In this document: positions 31,833-40,636 of the stretch, piece by piece
Layout of the letters: each line of letters opens with the position of its first letter
Position numbering within the stretch: position 1 is the stretch's first letter
Assembly: GCF_900129935.1 (NCBI RefSeq)
Contig: NZ_FQXJ01000032.1
Coordinates: 1 to 40,636, forward strand
Direction: 5' to 3'
Length of the DNA: 40,636 bases
DNA from: Desulfosporosinus lacus DSM 15449
Lineage (GTDB): Bacteria; Bacillota; Desulfitobacteriia; Desulfitobacteriales; Desulfitobacteriaceae
Translations under genes and position numbers: made by a program
The notes under the pieces: generated by a model
What the model was told of the DNA's origin: nothing
The model's input: the letters and a program-made list of their open reading frames with translations, nothing else
Database searches by the model: none

Positions 31833-32876
31833 TTATTCTTCGTCAAACAACGCGAGAAAGCTTTTACCAGTATTGAACCATTCCGTTTCCTTGTCAATGG
31901 ATTTGCCACTTCGTTTAATGTATCGGCTAAAAGGATCTAACTCACTTTTCCTATTGATGAAACGTTCGATAAATGAATATGGATAAATAACAAAGTTGGT
32001 ATTGTTGACAGTGAGTAATCCTTCAAAGTAAAACTCTGTAGATACATAACCTTGTTTGCTAAGTAACTCGACTTTAGCAAAAATACTGTTTTGTGCAACT
32101 CCTTTTTCAAATGCCGAAAGATCATAAATAGGATAATAACAATAGTCGTCATCAAGAAGCTTGAATTCCCGATAGTCAAGCTTCTTAAAATCTTTGATAC
32201 CGTTGACAAGGTCAAAATTATAATTCTTTTCTACTGGACTTTCCGATGACTCAACTGTATCTTGAATCGAAATATGGACCATAAGGTTTTTAAACGGAAT
32301 AGGAAAACCAATATAAATTTCCGAATTAACGATTTTTAATTGTGATGACACTGATGCTAAAGTGATTATATTTGACCCTGCTGTTAAGATGTCTGCATCT
32401 AATAGTTCGTTAACAGTTGGTAGTCGCCCAACTTTGCTGGTGCTTGTCAGAAGACCGAAAATCTTTATTATAAAGTACAGGACAAATATATCAGCGAGAA
32501 TGACACAAAAAAGCAAGATGCTCCGCTCGACGGACGAAAACGACTGTTTCAAAAGATAACCCACGATAGTTGTCCATATAAGCCCACAAAATGTCAACGT
32601 GATTTGAGCGAAACTTATTATTCTGCGTAAAAACGTATTTTTTTCATTGATTATTTGTTCGTATAAAAGAAACGTTCGAAAGACTTCCTGACCAATAGCA
32701 CCTTTCTCGAGAAAAAGATTTTTCTTATATGGCAACGTGAAAATGCTCCATAGGATTTCCCGACTTCGTTGTACATTATGTTGACTGTTCATGGATATAA
32801 AGATGGAGATAAGTCCGACTAAAGACAGCATACCCGAAGTAATCGCCAGTAACATCCCGATTGTTTCCCCAGACAA
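31833..32876 (-). CDS. Membrane protein of unknown function, three N-terminal spans and large soluble domain
   Basis: This 347-residue protein has one hydrophobic span near residues 8-28 (LLAITSGMLSLVGLISIFIS), a polar stretch, and two spans at ~85-145 (FAQITLTFCGLIWTTIVGYL, SILLFCVILADIFVLYFIIK). A soluble C-terminal domain of ~200 residues follows that looks like alternating strands. No family motif seen. The start is TTG at 32876, supported by TGGAGG eight bases before it; an ATG just upstream is out of frame. Membrane-anchor plus soluble-domain layout is common for sensors or defence effectors, but nothing here decides. Confidence 0.55.
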   Translation of the reverse strand: MSGETIGMLLAITSGMLSLVGLISIFISMNSQHNVQRSREILWSIFTLPYKKNLFLEKGAIGQEVFRTFLLYEQIINEKNTFLRRIISFAQITLTFCGLIWTTIVGYLLKQSFSSVERSILLFCVILADIFVLYFIIKIFGLLTSTSKVGRLPTVNELLDADILTAGSNIITLASVSSQLKIVNSEIYIGFPIPFKNLMVHISIQDTVESSESPVEKNYNFDLVNGIKDFKKLDYREFKLLDDDYCYYPIYDLSAFEKGVAQNSIFAKVELLSKQGYVSTEFYFEGLLTVNNTNFVIYPYSFIERFINRKSELDPFSRYIKRSGKSIDKETEWFNTGKSFLALFDEE

Positions 32877-33054
32877 ATATCATGCCTCCATTTCTGAATA
32901 AGTGCAACCCTAGTGTCCCAGATATTTCTCACAATATCCAAGAATTATTAAATTTTAGAATTGTACTGCCTTGAGGAATTAACGGTATAAATTGGATAAA
33001 TCTAGCGGCTTATTCTATGAGCAAAGTTATTAAAATAGGAGATTGACCGAAGAA

Positions 33055-33558
33055 CTATTGGTTTAGGAATGGGATCTGGAATAACGTCATGAGGACAAAA
33101 GTAGTGGCAATTGATATTAGCCATGCCCATAAAGGACTTTTATAGTGAATGACAAGCAGTGTAAACATGAAAGCATTAAAGATCACCGAGTATGTAAATC
33201 GCCAACCGTTGAAATAAGCAAAATGATTTATCTTTAGTGCCCAATATTCGATGCCGGAAAAAATAAAGACCCAAATAATTATATAACCGGTTTTTTTAAG
33301 GGTTCCTTTCTGAGGGAAATGGGGTAGAAATAACAGAAGAAAACAAGGAAACATAAGCAAGGACATCATAATCTCAGCTAACTGGCGCGGCAATATGGGT
33401 GTGGTAAAAAGCCATAAGGGTTTAGCTAGTGTTAGATGGAGGTAAAGGAAATTCCCTAATGCCCAAAAGAGAAATGTTGGGTAATATGCCTGCCAATTTT
33501 TAAAATTGCCCCATTTTATTGTAATTGCCAAAACTAAAATAGTTAAAATTAGATCCAT
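33055..33558 (-). CDS. CBO0543-type small membrane protein
   Basis: This 167-residue membrane protein has about five hydrophobic spans. It begins ILTILVLAITIKWGNFKNWQ, with YYPTFLFWALGNFLY and a later IEYWALKINHFAYFNGWRFT. Length, start and the HFxYxNGWxxxYS-like segment match the CBO0543 family of Bacillota, found in spore-formers and without known function. ATG at 33558 follows GGAAAG. About 180 bp upstream of the unknown membrane protein gene and on the same strand. Confidence 0.72.
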   Translation of the reverse strand: MDLILTILVLAITIKWGNFKNWQAYYPTFLFWALGNFLYLHLTLAKPLWLFTTPILPRQLAEIMMSLLMFPCFLLLFLPHFPQKGTLKKTGYIIIWVFIFSGIEYWALKINHFAYFNGWRFTYSVIFNAFMFTLLVIHYKSPLWAWLISIATTFVLMTLFQIPFLNQ

Positions 33559-33884
33559 GTTTATCTTTCCAATCTCTTGTTTGTATCAAGCAGTATATAG
33601 TATCGTTATTAATTCCAAATGTTATGTGCAGACGCTGTTTGATTAGTTTTCGTAAAAAAATTGCTGTTGCTCGACAAAAAAACAAATCTCAGCCAACGCA
33701 TTTTTGCTTTAGAGGTGCAGTTGTAAAATGGTATGAGGGTGGCAGGATGAGGGGAAAATATGTTATATATTAAGAGGATTCTGGAAGTTATTTTTGAATG
33801 ATGTTTCTTGACATCCTTTTGTTAAAGAGATACTGAGAAAGTCTATCAAATTAGGAATGAGGAACTAAGATTAATAATCAAAGT
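33559..33884. other. Divergent intergenic region
   Basis: It lies between the CBO0543-type gene (minus) and the c-di-GMP enzyme gene (plus). A TTGACA at 33808-33813 with a weak -10 near 33828-33834 could be the plus-strand promoter. No gene, RNA or repeat seen. Confidence 0.4.
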
Positions 33885-36608
33885 GTGATCATAAAATTAC
33901 TTGTATATTATATTCCCATAATATCCGCCGTTTATATTATAACCGGGATAAAACTGCTTAGGCAAAAGAGAGGAAATCACGTTAACTATTTTTCACTTCT
34001 TATGTTTGCGACTGCAATTTATTTCTTTGGATATTTATTAGAAATCACTTCAGTATCTTTTGACACTTTATTGATGGTTCGTATTTTTCAGTTTTTAGGT
34101 ATGATTCTAATCCTCACCATTGGAATCTATTATGTTGCAGATTTAACAAAATTCAAAATATCGAAAAAAATAGTAGCTATTTTATTAGCTTTCTTCGCAA
34201 TTATAGGGCTTGTTTTTATAACAAATCCATTTTATTCACTGGCTTATTATCTTCTGATGGGATATGTTGCAGTGTTCTTAGTGTTTTCAAACATTTTGCT
34301 ACTAAAAACATATAAAATCACTAAGGAAAAGAACAAAAAAAATAGTACTTTCTACGTACTTACCTCATTTCAGATTCCATGGCTTGCAATATTATTCTAT
34401 TTATTAGGATTTAATAGATATATTGACCTAGTGCCAGTGACTATAATATTAGTATGCCTGTTATTAGTTGTTAATGAAATCAAAAATAATATGTTCGAGT
34501 TGCAAATAAATAGATGGAAGAGCACATTTGATAATATTGGTGAACCAGCTTTTTTAGTTAATGAATTAAATGAAGTTGTATGTTCAAATGTCAACGCGAA
34601 TAGTTTTTTAAGTGAGCAGAAAAAAAGTTTTAAGGACATTTATAAGAATTTGAATCATAACGACCTAAATAACAGACAAGTTTCATTCATTATTAATAAT
34701 GAGATCAAATGGTTTGACACTAAGAAAAACAAATTTGACATCAAAAACAAACTTACAAGTTATTTGCTGATAGACGTAACTGAAAAAAGGTTGGCACATG
34801 AAGAACTTAGATTAAGCGAAGAAAAATACCGGCTCCTTGTTACGCAAATGCAACAAGGGCTTGCAGTTCATGAAGTTATATTAGATGAAGCGGGAAAAGC
34901 AATAGATTATCGTTTTATTGACGCAAATGAAAGTTTTGAGCGGCTAACTGGACTAAAAAATGAAGATATTCTAGGTAAGACTGTACTTGAAATAATGCCA
35001 GGTACGGAAAGTTACTGGATAGAAAAATATGGTCATGTAGCATTGACCGGTGAGCCGCTCCAATATGAGAACTATGCAAAAGAACTAGGCAAGTATTACG
35101 AGATAGTTGCCTATTCTCCACGACATAAAGAGTTCGCAGTTGTTATATCTGATATTACAGAACGCAAACGATTGGAAATAGCTCTTTCAAGTGAGAAAAA
35201 TCTTATTGAAACAACTCTTATATCTGTCGGAGACGGAGTAATTTCTGTTGATAATAAGGGTAATATCGTGCTTTTGAATAGAGTTGCTGAATTCCTGACT
35301 GGTTGGACACAAGAAGCTGCAAGGGGAAAACCGATTGATGAAGTATTTAATATCGTAAATGAGTTGACACGAGAAAAGAGTGAAAACAAAGTCAAAAAAG
35401 TCCTTGAAAGCGGTGAGATACTTGAATTAGCCAACCATATCATATTAATTTCAAAAGATGGTATTGAGCGACCTATTGAAGAAAATGTCGCACCAATTAT
35501 GCAAGAAAACGGCGAAATTATTGGGGTGGTATTAGTAATTAGAGATTTCTCTGAGAAAAAGCAAAGGCAAGAAGAAATTGAGTATCTAAGCTATCACGAT
35601 CAGCTAACGGGTTTATATAACCGTAGATTTTACGAAGAGGAACTAAAGAGACTGGATACAGAAAGAAACCTTCCTCTGACCATTGTTATGGGTGATTTAA
35701 ACGGTTTAAAGCTTGTTAATGATTCTTTCGGACATGTCATGGGCGATGAGCTCCTTAAAAAAGTAGCAAAAGTGTTAAAGAAGGGATGCCGATCTGATGA
35801 TATAGTTGCCAGACTGGGAGGGGATGAATTTATTATTTTATTACCTAAGACAGATTCTTCTGAAACAGAAAAAATCATTAAACGTATCAATGATCTGTCA
35901 TTAAAAGAAAAAGTAGGCGCCATAGATATTTCCATTTCATTTGGTTATGAAACTAAAAGAAATGAGAAAGAAAAGATTCAAGAAATATTCAAAAAAGTTG
36001 AAGATCATATGTATAAGTCAAAACTCTTTGAGAGTCCAAGTATGAGAGGGAAAACAATTAAAGCTATAATTAATACACTTCATGAAAAAAACAAAAGGGA
36101 AGAACAGCACTCTCACAGAGTTTCAACTCTCTGCAAAATGATGGGAGAAGCACTTGGCCTGCCGGACTATGAAATTGAAGAACTTAAGTCAGTTGGGTTG
36201 CTGCATGATATAGGGAAAATAGCTATAGATGAAAATATACTCAATAAGCCAGGTGAACTTACAGACGAAGAATGGAAAGAAATGAAGCGTCACCCAGAAA
36301 TAGGCTATAGAATACTTAATACAGTTAATGATATGTCTGACATTGCTAACTACGTATTGTATCACCATGAAAGATGGGATGGGAAAGGATATCCAAAAGG
36401 CTTAATAGGGGAAGAGATACCCTTTGTGTCAAGGATTATAGCTATAGCGGATGCCTATGATGCAATGACCAGTGAGAGGAATTATCGAAATGCGTTGCCG
36501 GAGGAAGTTGTAATCGCAGAGTTAAAAAAGAATGCAGGTGCTCAATTTGACCCGGAATTAGTAACATTATTTATCGAAAAGGTGTCAGGGAAAGTCAGTA
36601 GAGTATAA
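33885..36608 (+). CDS. 7TM-PAS-GGDEF-HD-GYP cyclic-di-GMP enzyme
   Basis: This is a 907-residue membrane sensor. Residues 1-~205 form about seven spans (7TM histidine-kinase-N type). PAS-like regions follow at ~210-290, ~305-425 and ~430-550. The diguanylate cyclase domain (~565-715) starts YHDQLTGLYNRRFYEEEL and keeps RLGGDEF (~643-649). An RSDD inhibitory site lies five residues before GGDEF, so synthesis with feedback is possible. The HD-GYP phosphodiesterase domain (~725-900) keeps HDIGKIAIDENILNKPG, HHERWDGKGYP and DAYDAMTSERNYR. Both activities look intact. The GTG start has GAGGAAC about 20 bases upstream, which is too far; an ATT at 33870 would be better spaced, so the start is uncertain. 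Confidence 0.9.
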   Translation: MIIKLLVYYIPIISAVYIITGIKLLRQKRGNHVNYFSLLMFATAIYFFGYLLEITSVSFDTLLMVRIFQFLGMILILTIGIYYVADLTKFKISKKIVAILLAFFAIIGLVFITNPFYSLAYYLLMGYVAVFLVFSNILLLKTYKITKEKNKKNSTFYVLTSFQIPWLAILFYLLGFNRYIDLVPVTIILVCLLLVVNEIKNNMFELQINRWKSTFDNIGEPAFLVNELNEVVCSNVNANSFLSEQKKSFKDIYKNLNHNDLNNRQVSFIINNEIKWFDTKKNKFDIKNKLTSYLLIDVTEKRLAHEELRLSEEKYRLLVTQMQQGLAVHEVILDEAGKAIDYRFIDANESFERLTGLKNEDILGKTVLEIMPGTESYWIEKYGHVALTGEPLQYENYAKELGKYYEIVAYSPRHKEFAVVISDITERKRLEIALSSEKNLIETTLISVGDGVISVDNKGNIVLLNRVAEFLTGWTQEAARGKPIDEVFNIVNELTREKSENKVKKVLESGEILELANHIILISKDGIERPIEENVAPIMQENGEIIGVVLVIRDFSEKKQRQEEIEYLSYHDQLTGLYNRRFYEEELKRLDTERNLPLTIVMGDLNGLKLVNDSFGHVMGDELLKKVAKVLKKGCRSDDIVARLGGDEFIILLPKTDSSETEKIIKRINDLSLKEKVGAIDISISFGYETKRNEKEKIQEIFKKVEDHMYKSKLFESPSMRGKTIKAIINTLHEKNKREEQHSHRVSTLCKMMGEALGLPDYEIEELKSVGLLHDIGKIAIDENILNKPGELTDEEWKEMKRHPEIGYRILNTVNDMSDIANYVLYHHERWDGKGYPKGLIGEEIPFVSRIIAIADAYDAMTSERNYRNALPEEVVIAELKKNAGAQFDPELVTLFIEKVSGKVSRV

Positions 36609-36708
36609 ATGCTACTATAGGTTAGAAATTATTTATTTACCGTCTCAGAGCATGTGGAATGTCTTGATTGAAGGTCTACTTTGGGAAAGATGTTTTTGCA
36701 GATAGGGT

Positions 36709-37680
36709 TCAATTACTTCGAATTTTTTGTAATCTATCCAAGACGATTTCTGACTCAGTGATAATATCTGTGATTAAGTCTTTGATAGATTTGATGTCAT
36801 AAACTAAACCTACGCACTGTCCCATAGAAATTGTGCCCCCGTCCAAATCCCCTTCTATATAGCAACGGCGTCGCACTCCACTGCCAATAACTTTAAGGAT
36901 CTCTTCCATAGTGGCTCCTCTGGCCTCCATTTCCAAAACTTTTTCTGCTGTAACATTTTTCATTACTCTAGCAGTATTTTGAATTGACCGTTCGATTATT
37001 ACTGTATCTGTTTCTTCTGCTTGTATCATCCATTCTTTAAATTTCGGATGAGCCAAGCAGTCTGTAGTAGCCAGGAAACGGGTACCCATGACAACTCCTT
37101 CCGCCCCTAAAGCTAAGGCAGCTATTAAACCACGGGCATCGGCAAACCCTCCTCCGGAAATTACCGGAATTGATAAGGTGTCTGCTGCTTTTGGCGTCAA
37201 TATCAATGAAGTAACATCATCCATGCCTGGGTGGCCTCCGCATTCATACCCTACGATGATCACTGCATCCGCGCCAATGCTTTCCGCTTTTTTTGCAAAA
37301 CGTATTGAGGGCACCTTATGAATTAATTTAACACCAGCCTTTTTTAGCTCAGGTACAAAACTTTCCGGACTCCGACCGGAAGTCTCGACAACAAGCACAT
37401 TCTCCTCGATCACAGCTTCAAAATATTGAATTGCTTTATCCTTCTGACCTACCCCCGGCAGGATGGTGATATTGACACCGAATGGCTTATCCGTTAATTC
37501 TCGAGTTCTGCGTATTTCCTCAATCAGTTCTTTTTTGCTGGGAAATGTTGCGGCAGAAATAAGGCCTAATCCTCCCGCATTTGACACCGATGCCACAAAT
37601 TCGGCTCGTGACAGCCACTGCATCCCACCCTGAATTATCGGATGTTCAATGTGTAAGAGTTCAGTAATCTTAGTTTTCAT
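36709..37680 (-). CDS. Nitronate monooxygenase / FabK-like FMN enzyme
   Basis: This 323-residue TIM-barrel flavoprotein shows the family's HPIIQGGMQWLSRAEFVASV, SNAGGLGLISAA, KPFGVNITILPG, VGYECGGHPG (His of the active site), PVISGGGFADARGLIAALAL and GAEGVVMGTRFLATTD. It either oxidises nitronates (Ncd2/NMO) or acts as the FabK enoyl-ACP reductase; the two are hard to separate by sequence. No fatty-acid genes adjoin, which favours the NMO-like reading or an unrelated flavin-dependent reaction. ATG at 37680 follows AGAGGAG on the minus strand. Confidence 0.85.
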   Translation of the reverse strand: MKTKITELLHIEHPIIQGGMQWLSRAEFVASVSNAGGLGLISAATFPSKKELIEEIRRTRELTDKPFGVNITILPGVGQKDKAIQYFEAVIEENVLVVETSGRSPESFVPELKKAGVKLIHKVPSIRFAKKAESIGADAVIIVGYECGGHPGMDDVTSLILTPKAADTLSIPVISGGGFADARGLIAALALGAEGVVMGTRFLATTDCLAHPKFKEWMIQAEETDTVIIERSIQNTARVMKNVTAEKVLEMEARGATMEEILKVIGSGVRRRCYIEGDLDGGTISMGQCVGLVYDIKSIKDLITDIITESEIVLDRLQKIRSN

Positions 37681-38116
37681 GTTCTTCTCCTCTCAAATAT
37701 CGCCACCTAAGGGAGGCATTTCTCGGACGTTTATTCGAATCCGGTGCATCCATGGCATAAATAGATTGAATTAAAAATTAATTCTCACATTATACAATAC
37801 CATTAATTAGCTATTTTGTAAGCAACAGTTATCTAATAACATTTTTTTTGTAACAGATTGATTGAACCTCCATCTGCCGGTTGAGGGAACCTACCTCACC
37901 GGCATTTTTAATACTCGATTACAATTGAGTAAGGTGTTTTGAAAGCGGAAAATGTCGTAAATCATCTAAAGAAAATGATAAATAGAATTAAAAGGCGAAA
38001 TTATGAGATAAAAGAGGAAAAACCAGATAATGCGTAGAATCATAGATTATAAAAATTATTCAACGTTTTCAGGTATATAACAAAACGTATTTTAAAAAAT
38101 AATTGGGGGAATCAAA
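37681..38116. other. Divergent intergenic region with one terminator-like hairpin
   Basis: No gene seen. It holds the ribosome site of the NMO-like gene on the minus strand, an AT-rich stretch, the hairpin at 37875-37910 and, before the chemoreceptor gene, another AT-rich leader ending in TTGGGGGAATCAAA. The hairpin has no evident gene before it on the plus strand. Confidence 0.4.
37875..37910 (+). terminator. Rho-independent terminator without an evident upstream gene
   Basis: TGCCGGTTGAGG pairs with CCTCACCGGCA (one bulge), followed by five T. Its plus-strand transcript would have to start within 37681-37870, so it could end a small unannotated RNA or be a leftover. Confidence 0.6.
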
Positions 38117-39169
38117 ATGGTTCGATATCAAGAGAAAAATGTAGGCTACGACTTAGATTTAAGTGCTGTAACGCTCAAAGATGTTATTGACATTGATTTT
38201 TTGCAGCAATTTCAAGATGATTTTGCTAAAGGAGTAGGCTTGGCTAGTGTATCGGTTGATCCTGATGGGACCCCTATTACTAAGCCTAGTAGTTACACTC
38301 GATTTTGTATGGACTATACACATTCTACAGAATGTGGTGACAAACGCTGCGCGGAATCACACCGCAAAGGCGGTGAAGAAGCTGCACGAACAGGGAAACC
38401 AGTAGTCTATGAATGTCACGCAGGTTTGATTGACTTTGCAGCACCGATTATGCTTGAAGGCCGACTCATTGGTACTATATTGGGGGGACAAGTATTAACT
38501 GATGCTCCGAACGATGAGAAGTATCGTAAAATTGCGAACGAAATTGGTGTAGATGAGGAAGGATATATCGAAGCAGTACAAGAAATTCGAACATTATCTC
38601 GCGAAAGTATAGAAGCCGCGGCTAATGTGCTATTTACAGTTGCAAATCATATGTCGCATATTGCATATCAACAGATGAAGCTTAAATCAGTAACTAATAT
38701 GCTTACCGATGGCTTGGGGCAAATATCGGCAACTATGGAGCAACTGGCTGCATCAGCAACTACCGTAAGTGAAAATCAAGTAAATCTCAATACTGAAATT
38801 AAAAATGTAAATATTGTAACTGGGAAAATTGATGCAGTTATGGATTTCATAAAAGATATCGCGGATGAAACGCGGTTATTAGGTTTAAATGCGGCGATTG
38901 AAGCAGCTAGAGCTGGTGAAGCTGGACTAGGATTTGGAGTTGTTGCTCAAGAAATCAGGAAACTTTCAGCTGATTCGAAGGAAACAGTGGGTAAAATTAA
39001 AGATTTAACAACCAGTATAAAAGAATCCGTAGATAAAACGGTAACTATGGGCAATGAAACAACAACAACAATAGAGCAACAGACTGCTGCTATAGAGCAA
39101 GTGACAGTTAGTGTTATGGAGATTTCAAATCTTACTGAGCAACTAAATAATCTAGCAAATAATCTATAA
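38117..39169 (+). CDS. Soluble chemoreceptor: PocR sensory domain + short MCP signalling domain
   Basis: This 350-residue protein has no membrane span. Residues ~12-185 are a PocR domain. Conserved Cys/His run through [20 protein letters not shown] and [20 protein letters not shown], then [10 protein letters not shown]. Residues ~190-350 are an MCP helical hairpin with the hairpin tip [20 protein letters not shown] and [17 protein letters not shown]. The hairpin is short, and methylation regions seem reduced. PocR domains are linked to sensing of propanediol-type metabolites or, through their Cys, metals or redox; the ligand here is unknown. ATG follows TTGGGGGAATC. CheW follows 30 bp later, so the two form a mini chemotaxis unit. 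Confidence 0.9.
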   Translation: MVRYQEKNVGYDLDLSAVTLKDVIDIDFLQQFQDDFAKGVGLASVSVDPDGTPITKPSSYTRFCMDYTHSTECGDKRCAESHRKGGEEAARTGKPVVYECHAGLIDFAAPIMLEGRLIGTILGGQVLTDAPNDEKYRKIANEIGVDEEGYIEAVQEIRTLSRESIEAAANVLFTVANHMSHIAYQQMKLKSVTNMLTDGLGQISATMEQLAASATTVSENQVNLNTEIKNVNIVTGKIDAVMDFIKDIADETRLLGLNAAIEAARAGEAGLGFGVVAQEIRKLSADSKETVGKIKDLTTSIKESVDKTVTMGNETTTTIEQQTAAIEQVTVSVMEISNLTEQLNNLANNL

Positions 39170-39199
39170 GTTGAAAGTTGTTGAAGGGAGGGGAAATTT

Positions 39200-39667
39200 T
39201 TGAGTATTCAATTAGTTATATTTGAATTAGACAACAAAGAATATGGAATTGACGTTAAAGCTGTTAACGGGATTCTAAGAGCAAGGAAGTTTAAAATATC
39301 GACATTGCCGGGAACTGATAAGTCGATAGAAGGTATGATAAATTTGCGTGGAAACGTGAATTATATATTTAACTTAAGAAATAAGTTTGAGTTAATTGAA
39401 AAGGAAATCTCTGATGAGAGCAAATTCATCATGTTAAACGCCAGCGACTCTACTATCGGTTGCATTGTAGATGAGGTAACAGATATTGTTAAGTTAAATG
39501 ATGAGCAGGTGCAGTCGACGCCGAATTTCATTTGTGCTGGTGATAATAACTACATTAAAGGTATTGGAAAATTTGACGATCGAATGATTATTATTTTGGA
39601 TCCGGAGAAAATATTTTCCTCAGAATTTGCTACTCTTCAAAACGCTTTTATTAAGCAAGAAAATTGA
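39200..39667 (+). CDS. cheW: CheW-like coupling protein
   Basis: This 155-residue CheW domain protein couples receptors to the CheA kinase. It has VIFELDNKEYGIDVKAVNGI at the start, ISTLPGTDKSIEGMINLRGN (the usual LPxxPxxIxGxINLRG block in modified form), IGCIVDEVTDIVKL and IGKFDDRMIIILDPEKIF. There is no REC domain, so it is CheW, not CheV. TTG start with GGGAGGGG six bases before it. Directly behind the soluble receptor gene and closed by a terminator; no cheA nearby, so it must feed a kinase encoded elsewhere. Confidence 0.9.
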   Translation: MSIQLVIFELDNKEYGIDVKAVNGILRARKFKISTLPGTDKSIEGMINLRGNVNYIFNLRNKFELIEKEISDESKFIMLNASDSTIGCIVDEVTDIVKLNDEQVQSTPNFICAGDNNYIKGIGKFDDRMIIILDPEKIFSSEFATLQNAFIKQEN

Positions 39668-39736
39668 AACTAACGACACCTGAATTTAAAGTCATGCATG
39701 ATTTACACATTGCGTAAATTTTAGTAATTGAGGGCA

Positions 39737-39773
39737 TGAGTGACTGCAACCGACTAGAGGTTACAGTCACTCA
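39737..39773 (+). terminator. Terminator after cheW
   Basis: TGAGTGACTGCAACC pairs with GGTTACAGTCACTCA (one mismatch) around a 7-base loop, followed by TTATTTAT. Confidence 0.8.
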
Positions 39774-39936
39774 TTATTTATACGTATATTATTTGATAAA
39801 TTATGATGCAAAAAATAAAACTTCGCAGGACGACATTGGATAGAAATAACAGTTTACAACATGTACTAAAAATGTTAATCTAACTGAGCGCCGAAGAAAA
39901 GACGCAGATTAACTAGAAAAATGCAGCAATATGTTA

Positions 39937-39965
39937 TTGACAACTTAATTTAAAAATGCTAATAT
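39937..39965 (+). promoter_or_regulatory. Sigma-A promoter of the tRNA operon
   Basis: TTGACA, a 17-base spacer, and TAATAT match the consensus at 11 of 12 positions. It lies 68 bp before the first tRNA and after the cheW terminator. Confidence 0.85.
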
Positions 39966-40032
39966 TTAAATCCGGCCAGGCTAAAAAACAGGTCGTTGGT
40001 CGCCTCCGAATTTTGGAGATTGTCTCTTAGAT

Positions 40033-40108
40033 GGCCCGTTGGTCAAGCGGTCTAAGACACCGCCCTTTCACGGCGGTTACACGGGTTCGAATCCCGTACG
40101 GGTCACCA
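40033..40108 (+). tRNA. tRNA-Glu (anticodon TTC)
   Basis: Acceptor GGCCCGT pairs with ACGGGTC. The anticodon stem-loop CCGCCCTTTCACGGCGG has TTC, and the T-arm is CGGGTTCGAATCCCG. CCA is encoded. Confidence 0.97.
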
Positions 40109-40132
40109 AATAATAGAGTTCACATCGAAGCT

Positions 40133-40208
40133 GGCCCCGTGGTGTAGTGGTTAACATGCCTGCCTGTCACGCAGGAGATCGTCGGTTCAAGTCCGATCGG
40201 GGTCGCCA
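40133..40208 (+). tRNA. tRNA-Asp (anticodon GTC)
   Basis: Acceptor GGCCCCG pairs with CGGGGTC. The anticodon arm CCTGCCTGTCACGCAGG has GTC, and the T-arm is TCGGTTCAAGTCCGA. CCA is encoded. Confidence 0.97.
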
Positions 40209-40232
40209 TTAATTTAAGCGTTCCAATAATAA

Positions 40233-40317
<85 letters not shown>

Positions 40318-40465
40318 TTATCGAAGGTTCGAAGATCGTGATTCGAAATACGAAGATGATTCGCTGAGAACTCTAGATCTTAGAAATAATACACTATGTT
40401 GATATTAGGTACGAGGATTACAAAAGTTCGGTTAACGAACATAGTGCGTTGAACACTAAATACGT

Positions 40466-40540
<75 letters not shown>

Positions 40541-40583
40541 AGGTGTTAGGTCCTGGAGCAAATGCTCAGGCTTAATATATAGT

Positions 40584-40636
40584 TGGGGTGTCGCCAAGCG
40601 GTAAGGCACCAGACTTTGACTCTGGCATTCGTAGGT
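40584..40636 (+). tRNA. tRNA-Gln (anticodon TTG), cut by window end
   Basis: Starts TGGGGTG with D-arm TCGCCAAGCGGTAAGGCA and an anticodon arm CCAGACTTTGACTCTGG containing TTG. The T-arm and acceptor 3' end lie beyond the window. Confidence 0.93.

Noticed and set aside
31679-31909. Minus-strand open frame of 76 codons downstream of the unknown membrane protein
   Set aside because: It overlaps the end of that gene in another frame and includes a terminator; no start signal.

Overview
This 40.6-kb window looks like the chromosome of an anaerobic, spore-forming Bacillota of the class Clostridia, most plausibly a Desulfosporosinus/Desulfitobacterium-type organism. That placement is inference from gene content: a Tlp-type spore protein, a Tat-exported [FeFe] hydrogenase with HybA- and NrfD-like partners, CWB2 cell-wall repeats, many GTG/TTG starts with strong GGAGG Shine-Dalgarno sites, and moderate to low G+C. 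No rRNA or taxonomic marker is present.

Layout. (1) 1-2.8 kb is a mobile/resistance patch. It holds the 3' end of an IS200/IS605-type tnpB and its right end, inserted into an ABC-F antibiotic-resistance-type gene. An intact Vat-like streptogramin A acetyltransferase, a hairpin-rich RNA-like segment and a DUF3102 gene follow. (2) 2.8-5.3 kb has a histidine-kinase fragment, a DUF1847 Cys-rich protein and phosphotransacetylase. (3) 5.5-12.3 kb is a co-directional envelope module: a regulator with an excisionase-like HTH, a PAS region and an AraC HTH; a stand-alone PAS protein; three lipoproteins; a sortase substrate with a VPKTG signal; and a class B sortase. (4) 12.3-15.4 kb encodes a TetM/EF-G-like GTPase fused to a YacP/Rae1-like NYN nuclease, behind a leader peptide and tandem hairpins that look like an attenuator. 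(5) 15.4-18 kb has a YczE-type membrane protein and a scar of truncated genes: a methyltransferase tail, an RCC1+CWB2 surface protein without its start, and an unknown fragment.

(6) 18.8-22.5 kb is a three-gene operon for a lipid-anchored, Tat-exported [FeFe] hydrogenase, an Fe-S relay subunit and an NrfD-like quinone-reactive membrane subunit. A large polyferredoxin follows at 22.7 kb. (7) 23.8-27.1 kb has two small unknown proteins and a pair of U32-like proteins resembling UbiV/UbiU. (8) 27.3-29.3 kb has an NSS transporter with its 34-residue MetS-type small subunit, then a DUF2935 fragment. (9) 29.3-33.6 kb has small proteins (Tlp, a Cys-rich 59-mer), an alpha/beta hydrolase and two membrane proteins. 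(10) 33.9-39.7 kb is a signalling section: a 7TM-PAS-GGDEF-HD-GYP enzyme, a nitronate-monooxygenase-like flavoprotein, and a soluble PocR-type chemoreceptor followed by CheW. (11) 40.0 kb to the end is a tRNA operon (Glu, Asp, Tyr, initiator Met, Gln) behind a near-consensus sigma-A promoter.

The best candidates for undescribed biology are the GTPase-nuclease fusion with its attenuator, the Tat-lipoprotein [FeFe] hydrogenase operon, the orphan structured RNA beside the resistance genes, and the regulator/lipoprotein/sortase module.
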